A DNA stretch of 64,000 nucleotides from Paenibacillus sp. S150 (lineage in GTDB: Bacteria > Bacillota > Bacilli > Paenibacillales > Paenibacillaceae), in NCBI RefSeq assembly GCF_019352175.1, contig NZ_JACBYI010000038.1, positions 1 to 64,000 on the forward strand, written 5' to 3'. This document shows, piece after piece, positions 7,719 through 16,241 of this stretch. The notes under the pieces are model-generated. The model ran no database searches and had not been told where the DNA came from. It worked only from the letters and a program-made list of their open reading frames with translations. A program made the translations under genes and the position numbers. The first letter of the stretch is position 1. Every line of letters starts with the position of its first letter.

Positions 7719-10082
7719 ATGATACAAAGCAAATCCAAAGGTCGTCGTTTTCCTTTATTGCCGCTTAGAGGTCTTCTTGTGTATCCCAGCATGGTTCTTC
7801 ACCTGGATGTGGGACGCGAGAAGTCGGTTAAGGCGCTGGAAAAAGCTATGGTTGAAGATAACCTGATTCTCCTCTGCTCCCAGTCGGAAGTGAATATTGA
7901 GGAGCCGGGACAAGAAGATATTTTTCGGGTCGGCACGGTCGCCAATGTGCGGCAGATGCTGAAGCTTCCGAACGGCACGATTCGTGTGCTTGTGGAGGGA
8001 GTGGAACGGGCCGAAATTATTCATTATACGGATAATGAGGAGTATTACGAGGTAATGGCGCGCGTGCTGCCTGAGGAAGAGGATGTGGACCAGCAGAGCG
8101 ATGCCCTGATGCGCACCGTGCTGAACCAGTTCGAGCATTACATCACCCTCTCGAAGAAGGTCACTCCCGAGACACTCGCCGCAGTCTCCGATATTGAAGA
8201 GCCGGGCCGGCTTGCCGACGTCATCACCAGCCATCTGGCGCTGAAGATCAAGGATAAGCAGGAGATTCTGGAGACGATCGATGTCAGCAAACGCCTGGAG
8301 AAGCTGCTGGATATCCTCAACAATGAGCGTGAGGTGCTGGAGCTGGAGCGCAAGATCAACCAGCGGGTGAAGAAGCAGATGGAGAAGACCCAGAAGGAAT
8401 ATTATCTCCGCGAGCAAATGAAAGCGATCCAGAAGGAGCTTGGCGAGAAGGAAGGCCGGGCGGGCGAAGCCGATGAGCTGCGCAGTCTGATGGAAGAGAA
8501 GCAGCTGCCCGAACGTGTGCAGGAGAAGATTGAGAAGGAAATCGACCGTCTGGAAAAAATGCCGGCAAGCTCGGCCGAAGGCGGCGTCATCCGCAACTAT
8601 GTCGACATGCTGCTGAGTCTGCCGTGGAGCGAGTCGACGGAGGATGACCTGGATATCCTGAAGGCGGAGCAGGTGCTGGATGCGGATCATTATGGTCTGG
8701 AGAAGCCGAAGGAGCGCGTGCTGGAATATCTCGCCGTCCAGAAGCTGGTCAAGAAGCTGAAGGGTCCGATTCTCTGTCTGGTGGGTCCTCCGGGCGTCGG
8801 TAAAACCTCGCTCGCGCGCTCCATCGCAAGGTCGCTGAACCGCAAGTTCGTGCGCATCTCGCTGGGCGGCGTGCGTGACGAGGCTGAGATCCGCGGCCAC
8901 CGCCGCACCTATGTCGGCGCCATGCCGGGTAGGATCATTCAGGGAATGAAGACCGCAGGCAGCATCAATCCGGTGTTCCTGCTGGACGAGATCGACAAGA
9001 TGGCGGCGGATTTCCGCGGCGACCCGTCGGCGGCGCTGCTGGAAGTGCTGGACCCTGAACAGAACAACACGTTCAGCGACCATTTTGTCGAGCTGCCGTT
9101 TGATCTGTCGAACGTCATGTTCGTGACGACCGCCAATACCGTGCACAACATTCCGCGTCCGCTGCTTGACCGGATGGAAATGCTGTTCATTCCCGGTTAT
9201 ACGGAGCTGGAGAAGCTGCAGATTGCCAGCCGCTATTTGCTGCCGAAGCAGCGCAGTAACCATGGCCTGGAGGATGCGCAGCTGTCCATTGAAGACGATA
9301 CGCTGCTGAAGATTGTCCGCGAGTATACCCGGGAATCCGGAGTCCGCAATCTGGAGCAGCAGATTGCCGCGCTGTGCCGCAAGGCCGCGAAGCTGATCGT
9401 ATCGGGTGAAAAGGAGCAGGTAATCATCCTTCCCGCAGAGGTCAAGGATTACCTCGGCGCCTCGAAGTTCCGCTACGGAATGGCGGAGCTGGAGGATCAG
9501 ATCGGCACGGTTACCGGGCTGGCCTGGACGGAGGTCGGCGGCGATACGCTGCTGATCGAAGTGACGGTGGTTCAGGGAACGGGCAAGCTGACCCTGACCG
9601 GACAGCTGGGCGATGTGATGAAGGAATCGGCGCAGGCGGCCTTCAGCTATACCCGTTCGAAGGCTGAGGAGCTGGGGCTGGCGCCGGACTTCCATGAAAA
9701 GAACGACATTCACATTCACATTCCCGAAGGCGCAATTCCCAAAGACGGTCCGTCTGCAGGGATTACAATCGCTACCGCACTGATCTCCGCACTCACGAAA
9801 CGTTATGTCTCGAAGGATGTGGCAATGACAGGCGAGATCACGCTGCGCGGGCGGGTGCTGCCCATCGGCGGCTTGAAGGAGAAGTCGCTTGCCGCCCACC
9901 GGGCCGGTTACAAAAAAATCCTTCTGCCGAAGGATAACGAGCGCGACCTGAAGGATATTCCGGAGAGCGTCCGCAGCGATGTGGAATTCGTGCCGGTCTC
10001 CCACATGGATCAGGTGCTGAAGCATGCGCTTGTCGAGCATCATAACGAAATCAGCAGTGAAGCGCCGAGCAGCGTGCATTAG
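7719..10082 (+). CDS. lonA: ATP-dependent protease Lon (LonA)
   Basis: A 787-residue cytoplasmic Lon protease. It has the N-terminal substrate domain starting FPLLPLRGLLVYPSM, a long coiled-coil linker (residues about 170-290 rich in E, K and L), an AAA+ domain with Walker A GPPGVGKT and FLLDEIDKM, and an S16 protease domain with serine in KDGPSAG and lysine in PIGGLKEKSLAA. The ATG at 7719 is chosen because GGAGGTG sits 8 bases upstream; a TTG at 7692 is in frame but has no such site. Length is usual for LonA (770-800). engB follows after 12 bases, so both are co-transcribed. Confidence 0.96.
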   Translation: MIQSKSKGRRFPLLPLRGLLVYPSMVLHLDVGREKSVKALEKAMVEDNLILLCSQSEVNIEEPGQEDIFRVGTVANVRQMLKLPNGTIRVLVEGVERAEIIHYTDNEEYYEVMARVLPEEEDVDQQSDALMRTVLNQFEHYITLSKKVTPETLAAVSDIEEPGRLADVITSHLALKIKDKQEILETIDVSKRLEKLLDILNNEREVLELERKINQRVKKQMEKTQKEYYLREQMKAIQKELGEKEGRAGEADELRSLMEEKQLPERVQEKIEKEIDRLEKMPASSAEGGVIRNYVDMLLSLPWSESTEDDLDILKAEQVLDADHYGLEKPKERVLEYLAVQKLVKKLKGPILCLVGPPGVGKTSLARSIARSLNRKFVRISLGGVRDEAEIRGHRRTYVGAMPGRIIQGMKTAGSINPVFLLDEIDKMAADFRGDPSAALLEVLDPEQNNTFSDHFVELPFDLSNVMFVTTANTVHNIPRPLLDRMEMLFIPGYTELEKLQIASRYLLPKQRSNHGLEDAQLSIEDDTLLKIVREYTRESGVRNLEQQIAALCRKAAKLIVSGEKEQVIILPAEVKDYLGASKFRYGMAELEDQIGTVTGLAWTEVGGDTLLIEVTVVQGTGKLTLTGQLGDVMKESAQAAFSYTRSKAEELGLAPDFHEKNDIHIHIPEGAIPKDGPSAGITIATALISALTKRYVSKDVAMTGEITLRGRVLPIGGLKEKSLAAHRAGYKKILLPKDNERDLKDIPESVRSDVEFVPVSHMDQVLKHALVEHHNEISSEAPSSVH

Positions 10083-10094
10083 AAAGGAAGTCCT

Positions 10095-10736
10095 ATGAAA
10101 GTTAACAATGCCGAATTTATCATCAGCGCCGTAGGCCCTGACCAATACCCTGTTGACGCCTTGCCGGAGATTGCTCTGGCAGGGCGCTCCAACGTCGGGA
10201 AGTCCTCCCTGATCAACCGTATGATTAACCGCAAGAATCTGGCCCGCACCAGCTCCACGCCGGGCAAGACGCAGCATATGAACTATTACCGGATTAATGA
10301 GAGCATGTATTTTGTCGACTTCCCGGGATACGGCTATGCCAAAGTATCCAAGACCCAGCGGGCTTCCTGGGGCCAAATGGTCGAGAAGTATCTGTCCGAG
10401 CGCGACACGCTGAGGCTTGTCCTGCTTATTGTGGACCTCCGTCATCCGCCTACCGGCAATGACAAAATGATGTTCGACTGGCTGAAGCATTATGACCTGC
10501 CCCTCTGTGTGGTGGCGACGAAGGCGGACAAAATTCCCAAGACGCGCTGGCCGAAGCATATCAAGATCATGAAGCAGGAGCTGGGGGTGCTGCCGGGGGA
10601 TAATTTCATTTCTTTTTCCTCGGAGACCGGTCTCGGCAAGGATGAATTATGGGAGCTGATCGAGCGGTATAATCAGGCCTCCGAAGAAGAAGAGCCGGCT
10701 GAGCCGGAGATTGAAGGCGTATTCCCCACAGAATAG
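10095..10736 (+). CDS. engB: Ribosome biogenesis GTPase EngB/YsxC
   Basis: A 213-residue TRAFAC-class GTPase with G1 GRSNVGKSS, G2 STPGKTQ, G3 DFPGYGYAK and G4 TKADKIP in order. It is needed for assembly of the large ribosomal subunit in bacteria. It lies directly behind lonA with GAAAGGAAG upstream of the ATG, the arrangement found in Bacillus. A short acidic tail (about 20 residues rich in E and P) extends beyond the usual core. In B. subtilis hem genes follow; here an unknown gene and the polysaccharide locus follow. Confidence 0.95.
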   Translation: MKVNNAEFIISAVGPDQYPVDALPEIALAGRSNVGKSSLINRMINRKNLARTSSTPGKTQHMNYYRINESMYFVDFPGYGYAKVSKTQRASWGQMVEKYLSERDTLRLVLLIVDLRHPPTGNDKMMFDWLKHYDLPLCVVATKADKIPKTRWPKHIKIMKQELGVLPGDNFISFSSETGLGKDELWELIERYNQASEEEEPAEPEIEGVFPTE

Positions 10737-10888
10737 TGAGGAATACATATGTAATTGAAGGCTATTATCCCATTCTCCCGTTATAAGCTGAATTATCGGT
10801 GTATATCCTGTTCCTCCTGATGAGATAACCCGCTGCTCTTCATTGTATAATCATGCTAAAGGCTGTTACAAAGAATTGAGGGATGGTC

Positions 10889-11476
10889 ATGGCTCAAAGA
10901 TTGGCTACAGAATATGTGAAGGCGACTTTGCAAATGACGGAATTTCAGATGAAACAGTTTCTGCTTACCGCCGATACCTGCTTCATCAGTCACCGGGTCA
11001 AGATTCTGGGCGGCGGAGAACAGGAGATCGTTCTGGAGGAAGCAGGGGGCGAGGAGGTTCATTTATCCTTCCAGCAAAGAGGCAGCATCTACGTATGCGC
11101 CCTGTCCTGCCGGATTGTGAACCCGCATCTGAACAACGCAATCCGCAAGCTGTTCGTCACCTATAAAGGTACAGGAACGGTGAATCGAATATATGAAGGC
11201 TTCACCATGGTGTACGTCTACGAGAACGGCTCGGTCCGCAGAATTTCTGAAGTCACGCCGCTGGGCAGCAAGCTGGTCTACCAGCACAAGCACTCGCTTG
11301 CGGAGATGATGCGCCTGTACAAGTCCGATTCCGTTGAGCAGGAGATTGAGAGCTTGCGCGCCAAGGTCAACAGCTTGCTCGATCAGCGTAATACAGTCTG
11401 CGAGAATGAAGAGATTCAAGAGATTGACAGCAGGCTTGCGCTCTACACCCGTAAGCTGTTTGAGCTGGAAGCCTAA
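10889..11476 (+). CDS. Conserved-looking cytoplasmic protein of unknown function
   Basis: I do not recognise this 195-residue protein. It has no signal peptide or membrane segment. The first 130 residues look like a mixed alpha/beta domain with the cysteine-bearing segment SIYVCALSCRIVNPHLN. The last 55 residues form a charged helix with heptad-like leucines (VEQEIESLRAKVNSLLDQR), likely a coiled coil. The start at 10889 is chosen because GAGGG ends 7 bases upstream; an ATG at 10883 is too close to it. A TATAAT lies at 10846-10851 without a good -35. A terminator follows, so it is a single-gene unit between engB and the polysaccharide locus. Codon use is like its neighbours and it is very probably a real gene. 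Confidence 0.75.
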   Translation: MAQRLATEYVKATLQMTEFQMKQFLLTADTCFISHRVKILGGGEQEIVLEEAGGEEVHLSFQQRGSIYVCALSCRIVNPHLNNAIRKLFVTYKGTGTVNRIYEGFTMVYVYENGSVRRISEVTPLGSKLVYQHKHSLAEMMRLYKSDSVEQEIESLRAKVNSLLDQRNTVCENEEIQEIDSRLALYTRKLFELEA

Positions 11477-11500
11477 TCGTTAATAATATTTCAAAATTTA

Positions 11501-11535
11501 ACAATCATTTCCTAGTGAAATGGTTGTATTTTTTT
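11501..11535 (+). terminator. Terminator after the 10889 gene
   Basis: ACAATCATTTC (11501-11511) pairs with GAAATGGTTGT (11517-11527) with one G-T pair, a 5-base loop, and ATTTTTTT follows. Confidence 0.85.
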
Positions 11536-11580
11536 AAGAAATCTATAAATATACGTTAGAGAGGGACCGATAAAGAGCGT

Positions 11581-12363
11581 ATGATAGATATCCATAGCCA
11601 CATTCTACCCTTCATGGACGACGGGGCCGCCGATTGGGAAGCTGCCCTCACTATGGCGCAGGCCGCCCGGAAGGACGGGATTTCCACTGTTGTTGCCACC
11701 CCGCATCATGCCAACGGTGCATACTTGAACCCCGCGCCGAACATAGGACAGGCTGTTGAACAGCTGAATCAGCGGCTCCGGGAAGCCGGTGATCCGCTGC
11801 TGGTGCTTCCGGGCCAGGAGATCCGCATTTACAGCGATCTGCTGAATGATCTGGAGCAAGGCCAGCTGTTGACGCTTGCGGGCTCCAGATATATTTTGCT
11901 GGAAATGCCGTCATCGCGGGTGCCGCGCACGATGGAGGAGACCTGCCACGAGCTGCTTATTCAAGGCTTCGTGCCTGTTATCGCCCATCCGGAGCGCAAT
12001 GCCGAGGTTGCTGCCGACCCATCCAAATTAACCAGATTAGTAGAGCTGGGTGCGCTCGGCCAGCTGACTGCCCAGAGCGTCACCGGAGCTCTTGGAAGCA
12101 AGCTGCAGAAGCTGTCGCTGGACCTGTGCCGCAAGAATGCTGTACATGTGATAGCCTCCGATGCTCACGACAACCGGCACCGCCCGTTCGGCCTGAGCGA
12201 AGCCTACGAGGTTTTGACCCGGGAGCTGGGGAAAACAGCATCCGACTTTTTTCGTCAAAATTCGCGCTTAATTATCGGCAATGAGGAGATTATTCGTGTG
12301 AATTCTACTCAATCTCACAACAAGTTTCATAGATTGTTCGGATTTTTTTCCCGTAAGGGGTGA
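11581..12363 (+). CDS. cpsB: Tyrosine-protein phosphatase, PHP family (CpsB/YwqE type)
   Basis: A 260-residue metal-dependent phosphatase of the polymerase-and-histidinol-phosphatase fold. Metal-binding motifs are visible: HSHILPFMDDGA at the N-terminus, ATPHH near residue 40, IAHPERN near 137 and ASDAHD near 195. Proteins of this type dephosphorylate the BY-kinase of the same locus (here 15516-16202) and so control polysaccharide export. It is the first gene of the polysaccharide locus but is separated from the kinase by an S-layer-type gene, which is unusual. The ATG at 11581 has only a distant GAGAGGG (about 15 bases), so initiation may be weak. Confidence 0.9.
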   Translation: MIDIHSHILPFMDDGAADWEAALTMAQAARKDGISTVVATPHHANGAYLNPAPNIGQAVEQLNQRLREAGDPLLVLPGQEIRIYSDLLNDLEQGQLLTLAGSRYILLEMPSSRVPRTMEETCHELLIQGFVPVIAHPERNAEVAADPSKLTRLVELGALGQLTAQSVTGALGSKLQKLSLDLCRKNAVHVIASDAHDNRHRPFGLSEAYEVLTRELGKTASDFFRQNSRLIIGNEEIIRVNSTQSHNKFHRLFGFFSRKG

Positions 12364-12503
12364 CCTCGTGCTCTATTGATGGTAGAATGGGTATTACTGG
12401 TTTATTGTTATTTTTTATCAGAATAGTGTAGACTTAGAGCTAGCTACTCTATCTATGCTAGCAGTAGTAGAGAGTATATTACATACAAAGAGGTGGATGA
12501 AAA

Positions 12504-14483
12504 GTGACTTTGAAGAAGAAACTGGCAGTATCATCACTAGCAGTAAGCATGGCAGCAGCATCTTTTGCAGGCTTCCCTTTCAGCAGCACAGGCCTGGCCC
12601 AGCATCTGGGTATCGTAGGAACCGCTTCCGCAGCAACAGCAAGCCAAGCCGCGGCATTGCAAAAAATTAAGGACGTATATGCTCAATTGACTTCCGGCAG
12701 CGCTCTTTATGACTATAAGATTCAGGCTGCAACTATTGATCAGGCAACGTTCGAAGAAATCTTTGCACCTATTCTTACTAAGTTGACTACAAATGAAGTT
12801 TTGGATAGTACCGATGTCGCAGCTTCATACGATGTCTTCCAAACAGTATCCAGCGTTGTTTATGACGTGTATGCTGAAGGCTTTGACGGTGTTGGTGAAG
12901 TGCTATACACTGACACAAATGTAGCACTTCTGAACAAGATTGCTGCAGCAGCTGGAGTAGAGGATCTGACATTTGATGACTTTGCAGAATTTGTGTTTGG
13001 AGCTAACGGTATTGAAGCAGAACTGCGCACATTGTTGAATGGTGTGACTATTGATCAACTGTTGAATAATGAAGCACTGGTGAAACAAGCGATTAACGCT
13101 GTGCTCGCTCACAGAACCGGCAGTGCAACTGTACTGACAGTTAGTGATGTGGTTTACAATTTGGGTATCACTACTGATGATATTCAGACTTCGCTAATTA
13201 ATTTTAAAAATACGTTGCCTACTGTTAAGCCTGCGGTTCTTTCGCTCGCAGCGGCTTATCTTCGAGCTAATCCGTTCCCTACTAACCCAGGCACCGGCAG
13301 CGGTGGCGGCGGTGGAACTGTCACTGCTCCGGGAACTGTAACTGCCGATGGAATCTATAATGTATCCGCACTGGTTAGCGTGGTTGGCGACAAGGCAACC
13401 CTGAATCTGGTTGACGCTGATGTGATCAAGGCATTCGATGCACTGATTGCTGCGAACCCCGGAAAGACCGGCCTGACACTCACTTTGGACCTGGGTACTG
13501 TCAACGCCAGCATTGTAGAAGTGCCGCTGTCCAAAGCCATCATTGAAGCTGCCAACGCTAAAGGCATTGCGAACATCGCAATCACTTTCAACGGCTTGAC
13601 AGTCACCATCCCTGTAGCCCAATTCAGCGATGCAGTAACTCTGACTGTTACTACAGAACCTGATTCAACTGTAACTTCAGTTACCAGCCTGAAATTGGCT
13701 TCGAAAGTATACTCTTTCGATCTGACAGTTGGCGGTGTAGCTACAACAATCTTCAAACAGCCGTTGACGCTTAAGCTTCCGCTGGTTGATGTGGCTGATC
13801 TTGACAAGGAACTGCTGTCCGTAACGAAGATTGTCTACAACGAGCTGCAGTTCGAAGGCGGCGTGCTTGACGGAGACTTTATCGTTGAACCGCGCGACAC
13901 CTTCTCTTCTTATGCAGTACTGGAGAACAAAGTGAACTTCAGCGACGTTGCGAGTGTACAAGCATGGGCTGGAAGACAGATTCAAGTCGTTGCCGCCAAA
14001 GGCGCGATTGAAGGCATCGGCGCCGGCAAGTTTGCTCCGAAGAGCAATGTTACCCGCGCTGAATTCTCCAAGATGCTGATCCGTGCTCTGAACCTGGAGA
14101 ACAGCACAGCTACTGAAAGCTTCAGCGATGTAGCCTCCACAGCCTGGTATGCTCCTTACGTAGCCGTTGCTGCCGAGAAGGGCATTGTTAACGGCCGCAG
14201 CGCTTCCCAGTTCGATCCGAACGCTACGATTACCCGTGCTGAAATGGCAACGATGATTGCCCGTGCAGTCAAGGTTGTTAACCCTGATGCCGCTGCTGGA
14301 GATGCTTCATCGTTGACCAAATTCTCGGATGCAGCGAAGATCGCAGCGTCCCTGAAAGACGGGGTTGCCTTCGCAGCCAGCCATAACCTGGTTATCGGCA
14401 ACGCCGGCAAGTTCGCTCCGAACGACACGGCTACCCGTGCTGAAGCAGCTGTAATCATCTACCGTACAATCAACTTCAAGTAA
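12504..14483 (+). CDS. Secreted protein with three SLH domains (S-layer-type surface protein)
   Basis: A 659-residue exported protein. The signal peptide covers about residues 1-43 (KKK, a hydrophobic core, then GTASA before ATAS). About 200 residues of helical character follow, then a glycine-rich hinge (GTGSGGGGG near residue 268), a threonine/valine-rich beta region, and three S-layer homology domains at about 478-525, 540-590 and 608-657, each with a TRAE motif. SLH domains bind the secondary cell wall polymer, so the protein sits on the cell surface. The start is GTG with GAGGTG 8 bases upstream. It stands between the phosphatase and Wzz-like genes with its own strong terminator, so it is a separate transcript. 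Whether it is the main S-layer subunit cannot be told. Confidence 0.88.
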   Translation: MTLKKKLAVSSLAVSMAAASFAGFPFSSTGLAQHLGIVGTASAATASQAAALQKIKDVYAQLTSGSALYDYKIQAATIDQATFEEIFAPILTKLTTNEVLDSTDVAASYDVFQTVSSVVYDVYAEGFDGVGEVLYTDTNVALLNKIAAAAGVEDLTFDDFAEFVFGANGIEAELRTLLNGVTIDQLLNNEALVKQAINAVLAHRTGSATVLTVSDVVYNLGITTDDIQTSLINFKNTLPTVKPAVLSLAAAYLRANPFPTNPGTGSGGGGGTVTAPGTVTADGIYNVSALVSVVGDKATLNLVDADVIKAFDALIAANPGKTGLTLTLDLGTVNASIVEVPLSKAIIEAANAKGIANIAITFNGLTVTIPVAQFSDAVTLTVTTEPDSTVTSVTSLKLASKVYSFDLTVGGVATTIFKQPLTLKLPLVDVADLDKELLSVTKIVYNELQFEGGVLDGDFIVEPRDTFSSYAVLENKVNFSDVASVQAWAGRQIQVVAAKGAIEGIGAGKFAPKSNVTRAEFSKMLIRALNLENSTATESFSDVASTAWYAPYVAVAAEKGIVNGRSASQFDPNATITRAEMATMIARAVKVVNPDAAAGDASSLTKFSDAAKIAASLKDGVAFAASHNLVIGNAGKFAPNDTATRAEAAVIIYRTINFK

Positions 14484-14507
14484 GAGCAATCAATAAGCAA
14501 GTGGAGA

Positions 14508-14543
14508 GCCTCCTCTCGTCTGTGTGAGAGGAGGCGCTTTTTT
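14508..14543 (+). terminator. Strong terminator after the SLH-protein gene
   Basis: GCCTCCTCTC (14508-14517) pairs perfectly with GAGAGGAGGC (14526-14535), followed by gcTTTTTT. Confidence 0.93.
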
Positions 14544-14643
14544 AAAATATAAGGATTTATACGCTTTGCGCATTAAATTATCCTTATATTTCTTGCTGTA
14601 ACGGTGCCGTCCTTACAAAGGACGGCGAAGCCGTTTCTGCTTG
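14544..14643 (+). repeat. Family A double-hairpin repeat, copy A3
   Basis: First hairpin AAATATAAGGAT with ATCCTTATATTT, perfect. The second is built from TGCCGTCC and GGACGGCG, then AGCCGTTTCTGCTTGG. Like A1 it starts immediately at the T-run of a terminator. Confidence 0.75.
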
Positions 14644-14758
14644 GCTTATATAAACTGAACTTGCGAATAATGCACTGTAGTGTTGAACTCGTACCGGATT
14701 CACAAGTTCACTGTGTATAGGATGAAATATTACAGAATCAGCTTGGAGGGAAGTTCAC

Positions 14759-15535
14759 TTGTCAGCACAAGAATTGGATCTTCGCGATTATTTCCAGATC
14801 GTCCGGAAGAGACTGTGGATGATTGTAAGCATTGTGATTGTGGTGTGTATTCTTGCCGGAGTATACAGCCTGTATATCAAGAATCCGGTATATGAAGCTT
14901 CGACGAAGATTATTGTCAATCAGACGCCTACGCAGTCTACAGCGGGGCAGTTGGATCTTAACCAGATTAATACCAACATTCAATTGATTAATACGTACAA
15001 GGAAATTATCAAGACACCGGCTATATTGGATGTCGTAGCCAGGAACTATCCGCAATTCAATATTACTGCGGAAGAACTGCTCAAGAAGGTTAATGTGAGT
15101 TCTGTAAATAATACGCAGGTGATGACACTTGTCGTTCAAGATAATTCATACCAGAGAGCTGCGGAAATCGTGAATGCCATTTCACTAGTGTTCAAGCAAG
15201 AGATTCCTTCCCTCTTCAATGTTCAGAACGTATCCATTCTGAACGAAGCCAAGGTTAACCCGCCTGTTCTGCCAGGACCGGTGGAGCCTAATGTGGCAAT
15301 GAACCTGGCGATTGCATTTATCGTCTCCCTGATGATTGGCCTGGGAATTGCCTTCCTGCTGGAATATATGGACGATACCCTGAAGACGGAAGAAGATATC
15401 GAGAAATATTTGGGCCTGCCAACGATCGCCATGATTACGAGACTTGGACAAGAAGAGACGAAAGCTACCGAATCGCAAGCACAGACGCTGTCCAGAAAGG
15501 CGGGGGAACTCGAACATGTCACAGCAGCCAAATAA
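14759..15535 (+). CDS. Polysaccharide co-polymerase / kinase adaptor, Wzz-like (CapA/YwqC type)
   Basis: A 258-residue membrane protein with two transmembrane segments (about residues 20-40 and 178-200) flanking an extracellular helical domain. A proline-rich stretch (NPPVLPGPVEPN) stands before the second segment, as in chain-length determinants. In Gram-positives this adaptor pairs with a separate BY-kinase. The start is TTG at 14759 with GGAGGG 8 bases upstream. The kinase gene begins within its last 20 bases, showing translational coupling. The tail after the second helix (about 55 residues) contains the segment LKTEEDIEKYLGLPTIAMI that contacts the kinase in this family. Confidence 0.9.
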   Translation: MSAQELDLRDYFQIVRKRLWMIVSIVIVVCILAGVYSLYIKNPVYEASTKIIVNQTPTQSTAGQLDLNQINTNIQLINTYKEIIKTPAILDVVARNYPQFNITAEELLKKVNVSSVNNTQVMTLVVQDNSYQRAAEIVNAISLVFKQEIPSLFNVQNVSILNEAKVNPPVLPGPVEPNVAMNLAIAFIVSLMIGLGIAFLLEYMDDTLKTEEDIEKYLGLPTIAMITRLGQEETKATESQAQTLSRKAGELEHVTAAK

Positions 15536-16202
15536 ACAACGCCATCTGATCACCGTGACTAATCCGCGTTCGCCGGTATCGGAAGCCTTCCGGGCATTGC
15601 GCACGAATATTGACTTTTCGTCTGTGGACGAGCAGATCCAGATTATTATGGTGACTTCCTCCGGGCCTGAAGAAGGGAAATCAACGGTTACAGCCAATCT
15701 TGCGGCGGCCTATGCCCAAGCAGACAAGAAAGTACTGCTGATTGATGGGGATTTACGCAAGCCTACTGCGCATAAGACCTTTTCATTAAGCAACCGCTAT
15801 GGCCTGTCCTCGCTGTTGTCCCAGCAGGCCAAGCTGGACGAAGTGGTTCAAGAATCCGGGGTAGCCAATCTCTCGATTATGACGTCCGGTCCGATTCCTC
15901 CCAATCCTGCGGAAATGATGGCCTCCAACCGGATGAGCACAGTGCTGCAGGAGCTGCGTCAACGTTATGACGTGATTCTATTTGATACTCCGCCACTCCT
16001 GGCCGTGACGGATGCGCAGATTGTCGCTTCCAAGAGTGACGGAGTCATTATGGTTGTCAGCTATGGCAAGGTGAAACGTGAGATTGCCGCCAAAGCCAAG
16101 GCGAATCTTGACCGTGTTGGTGCGAAGATGCTGGGAGTAGTATTAAATAATGTGAAGCGCAAAGCCAGTGAAGGTTATTATTACTACTACTATGGGAATT
16201 AA
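15516..16202 (+). CDS. cpsD: Bacterial tyrosine kinase (BY-kinase), CpsD/YwqD type
   Basis: A 228-residue cytoplasmic ATPase-like tyrosine kinase. Visible motifs are Walker A (SSGPEEGKSTVTANLA), Walker A' (VLLIDGDLRKPT) and Walker B (VILFDTPPLLAVTDA). The C-terminus ends in a run of six tyrosines within GYYYYYYGN, the autophosphorylation cluster of this family. Autophosphorylation cycles with the adaptor and the phosphatase to control polysaccharide length. The ATG at 15516 overlaps the adaptor gene by 20 bases and has GGGGGAA 7 bases upstream; the frame opens earlier but that part is inside the adaptor. Confidence 0.93.
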   Translation: MSQQPNKQRHLITVTNPRSPVSEAFRALRTNIDFSSVDEQIQIIMVTSSGPEEGKSTVTANLAAAYAQADKKVLLIDGDLRKPTAHKTFSLSNRYGLSSLLSQQAKLDEVVQESGVANLSIMTSGPIPPNPAEMMASNRMSTVLQELRQRYDVILFDTPPLLAVTDAQIVASKSDGVIMVVSYGKVKREIAAKAKANLDRVGAKMLGVVLNNVKRKASEGYYYYYYGN

Positions 16203-16241
16203 CTCCTGTAGTGAAATTTGTTATTTTTGGAGGCACTGAAA

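Noticed and set aside
7755..10559. 934-codon open frame on the minus strand across lonA and engB
   Set aside because: It is antisense to two highly conserved genes; the translation is low-quality (His, Arg and Leu rich) and matches nothing.
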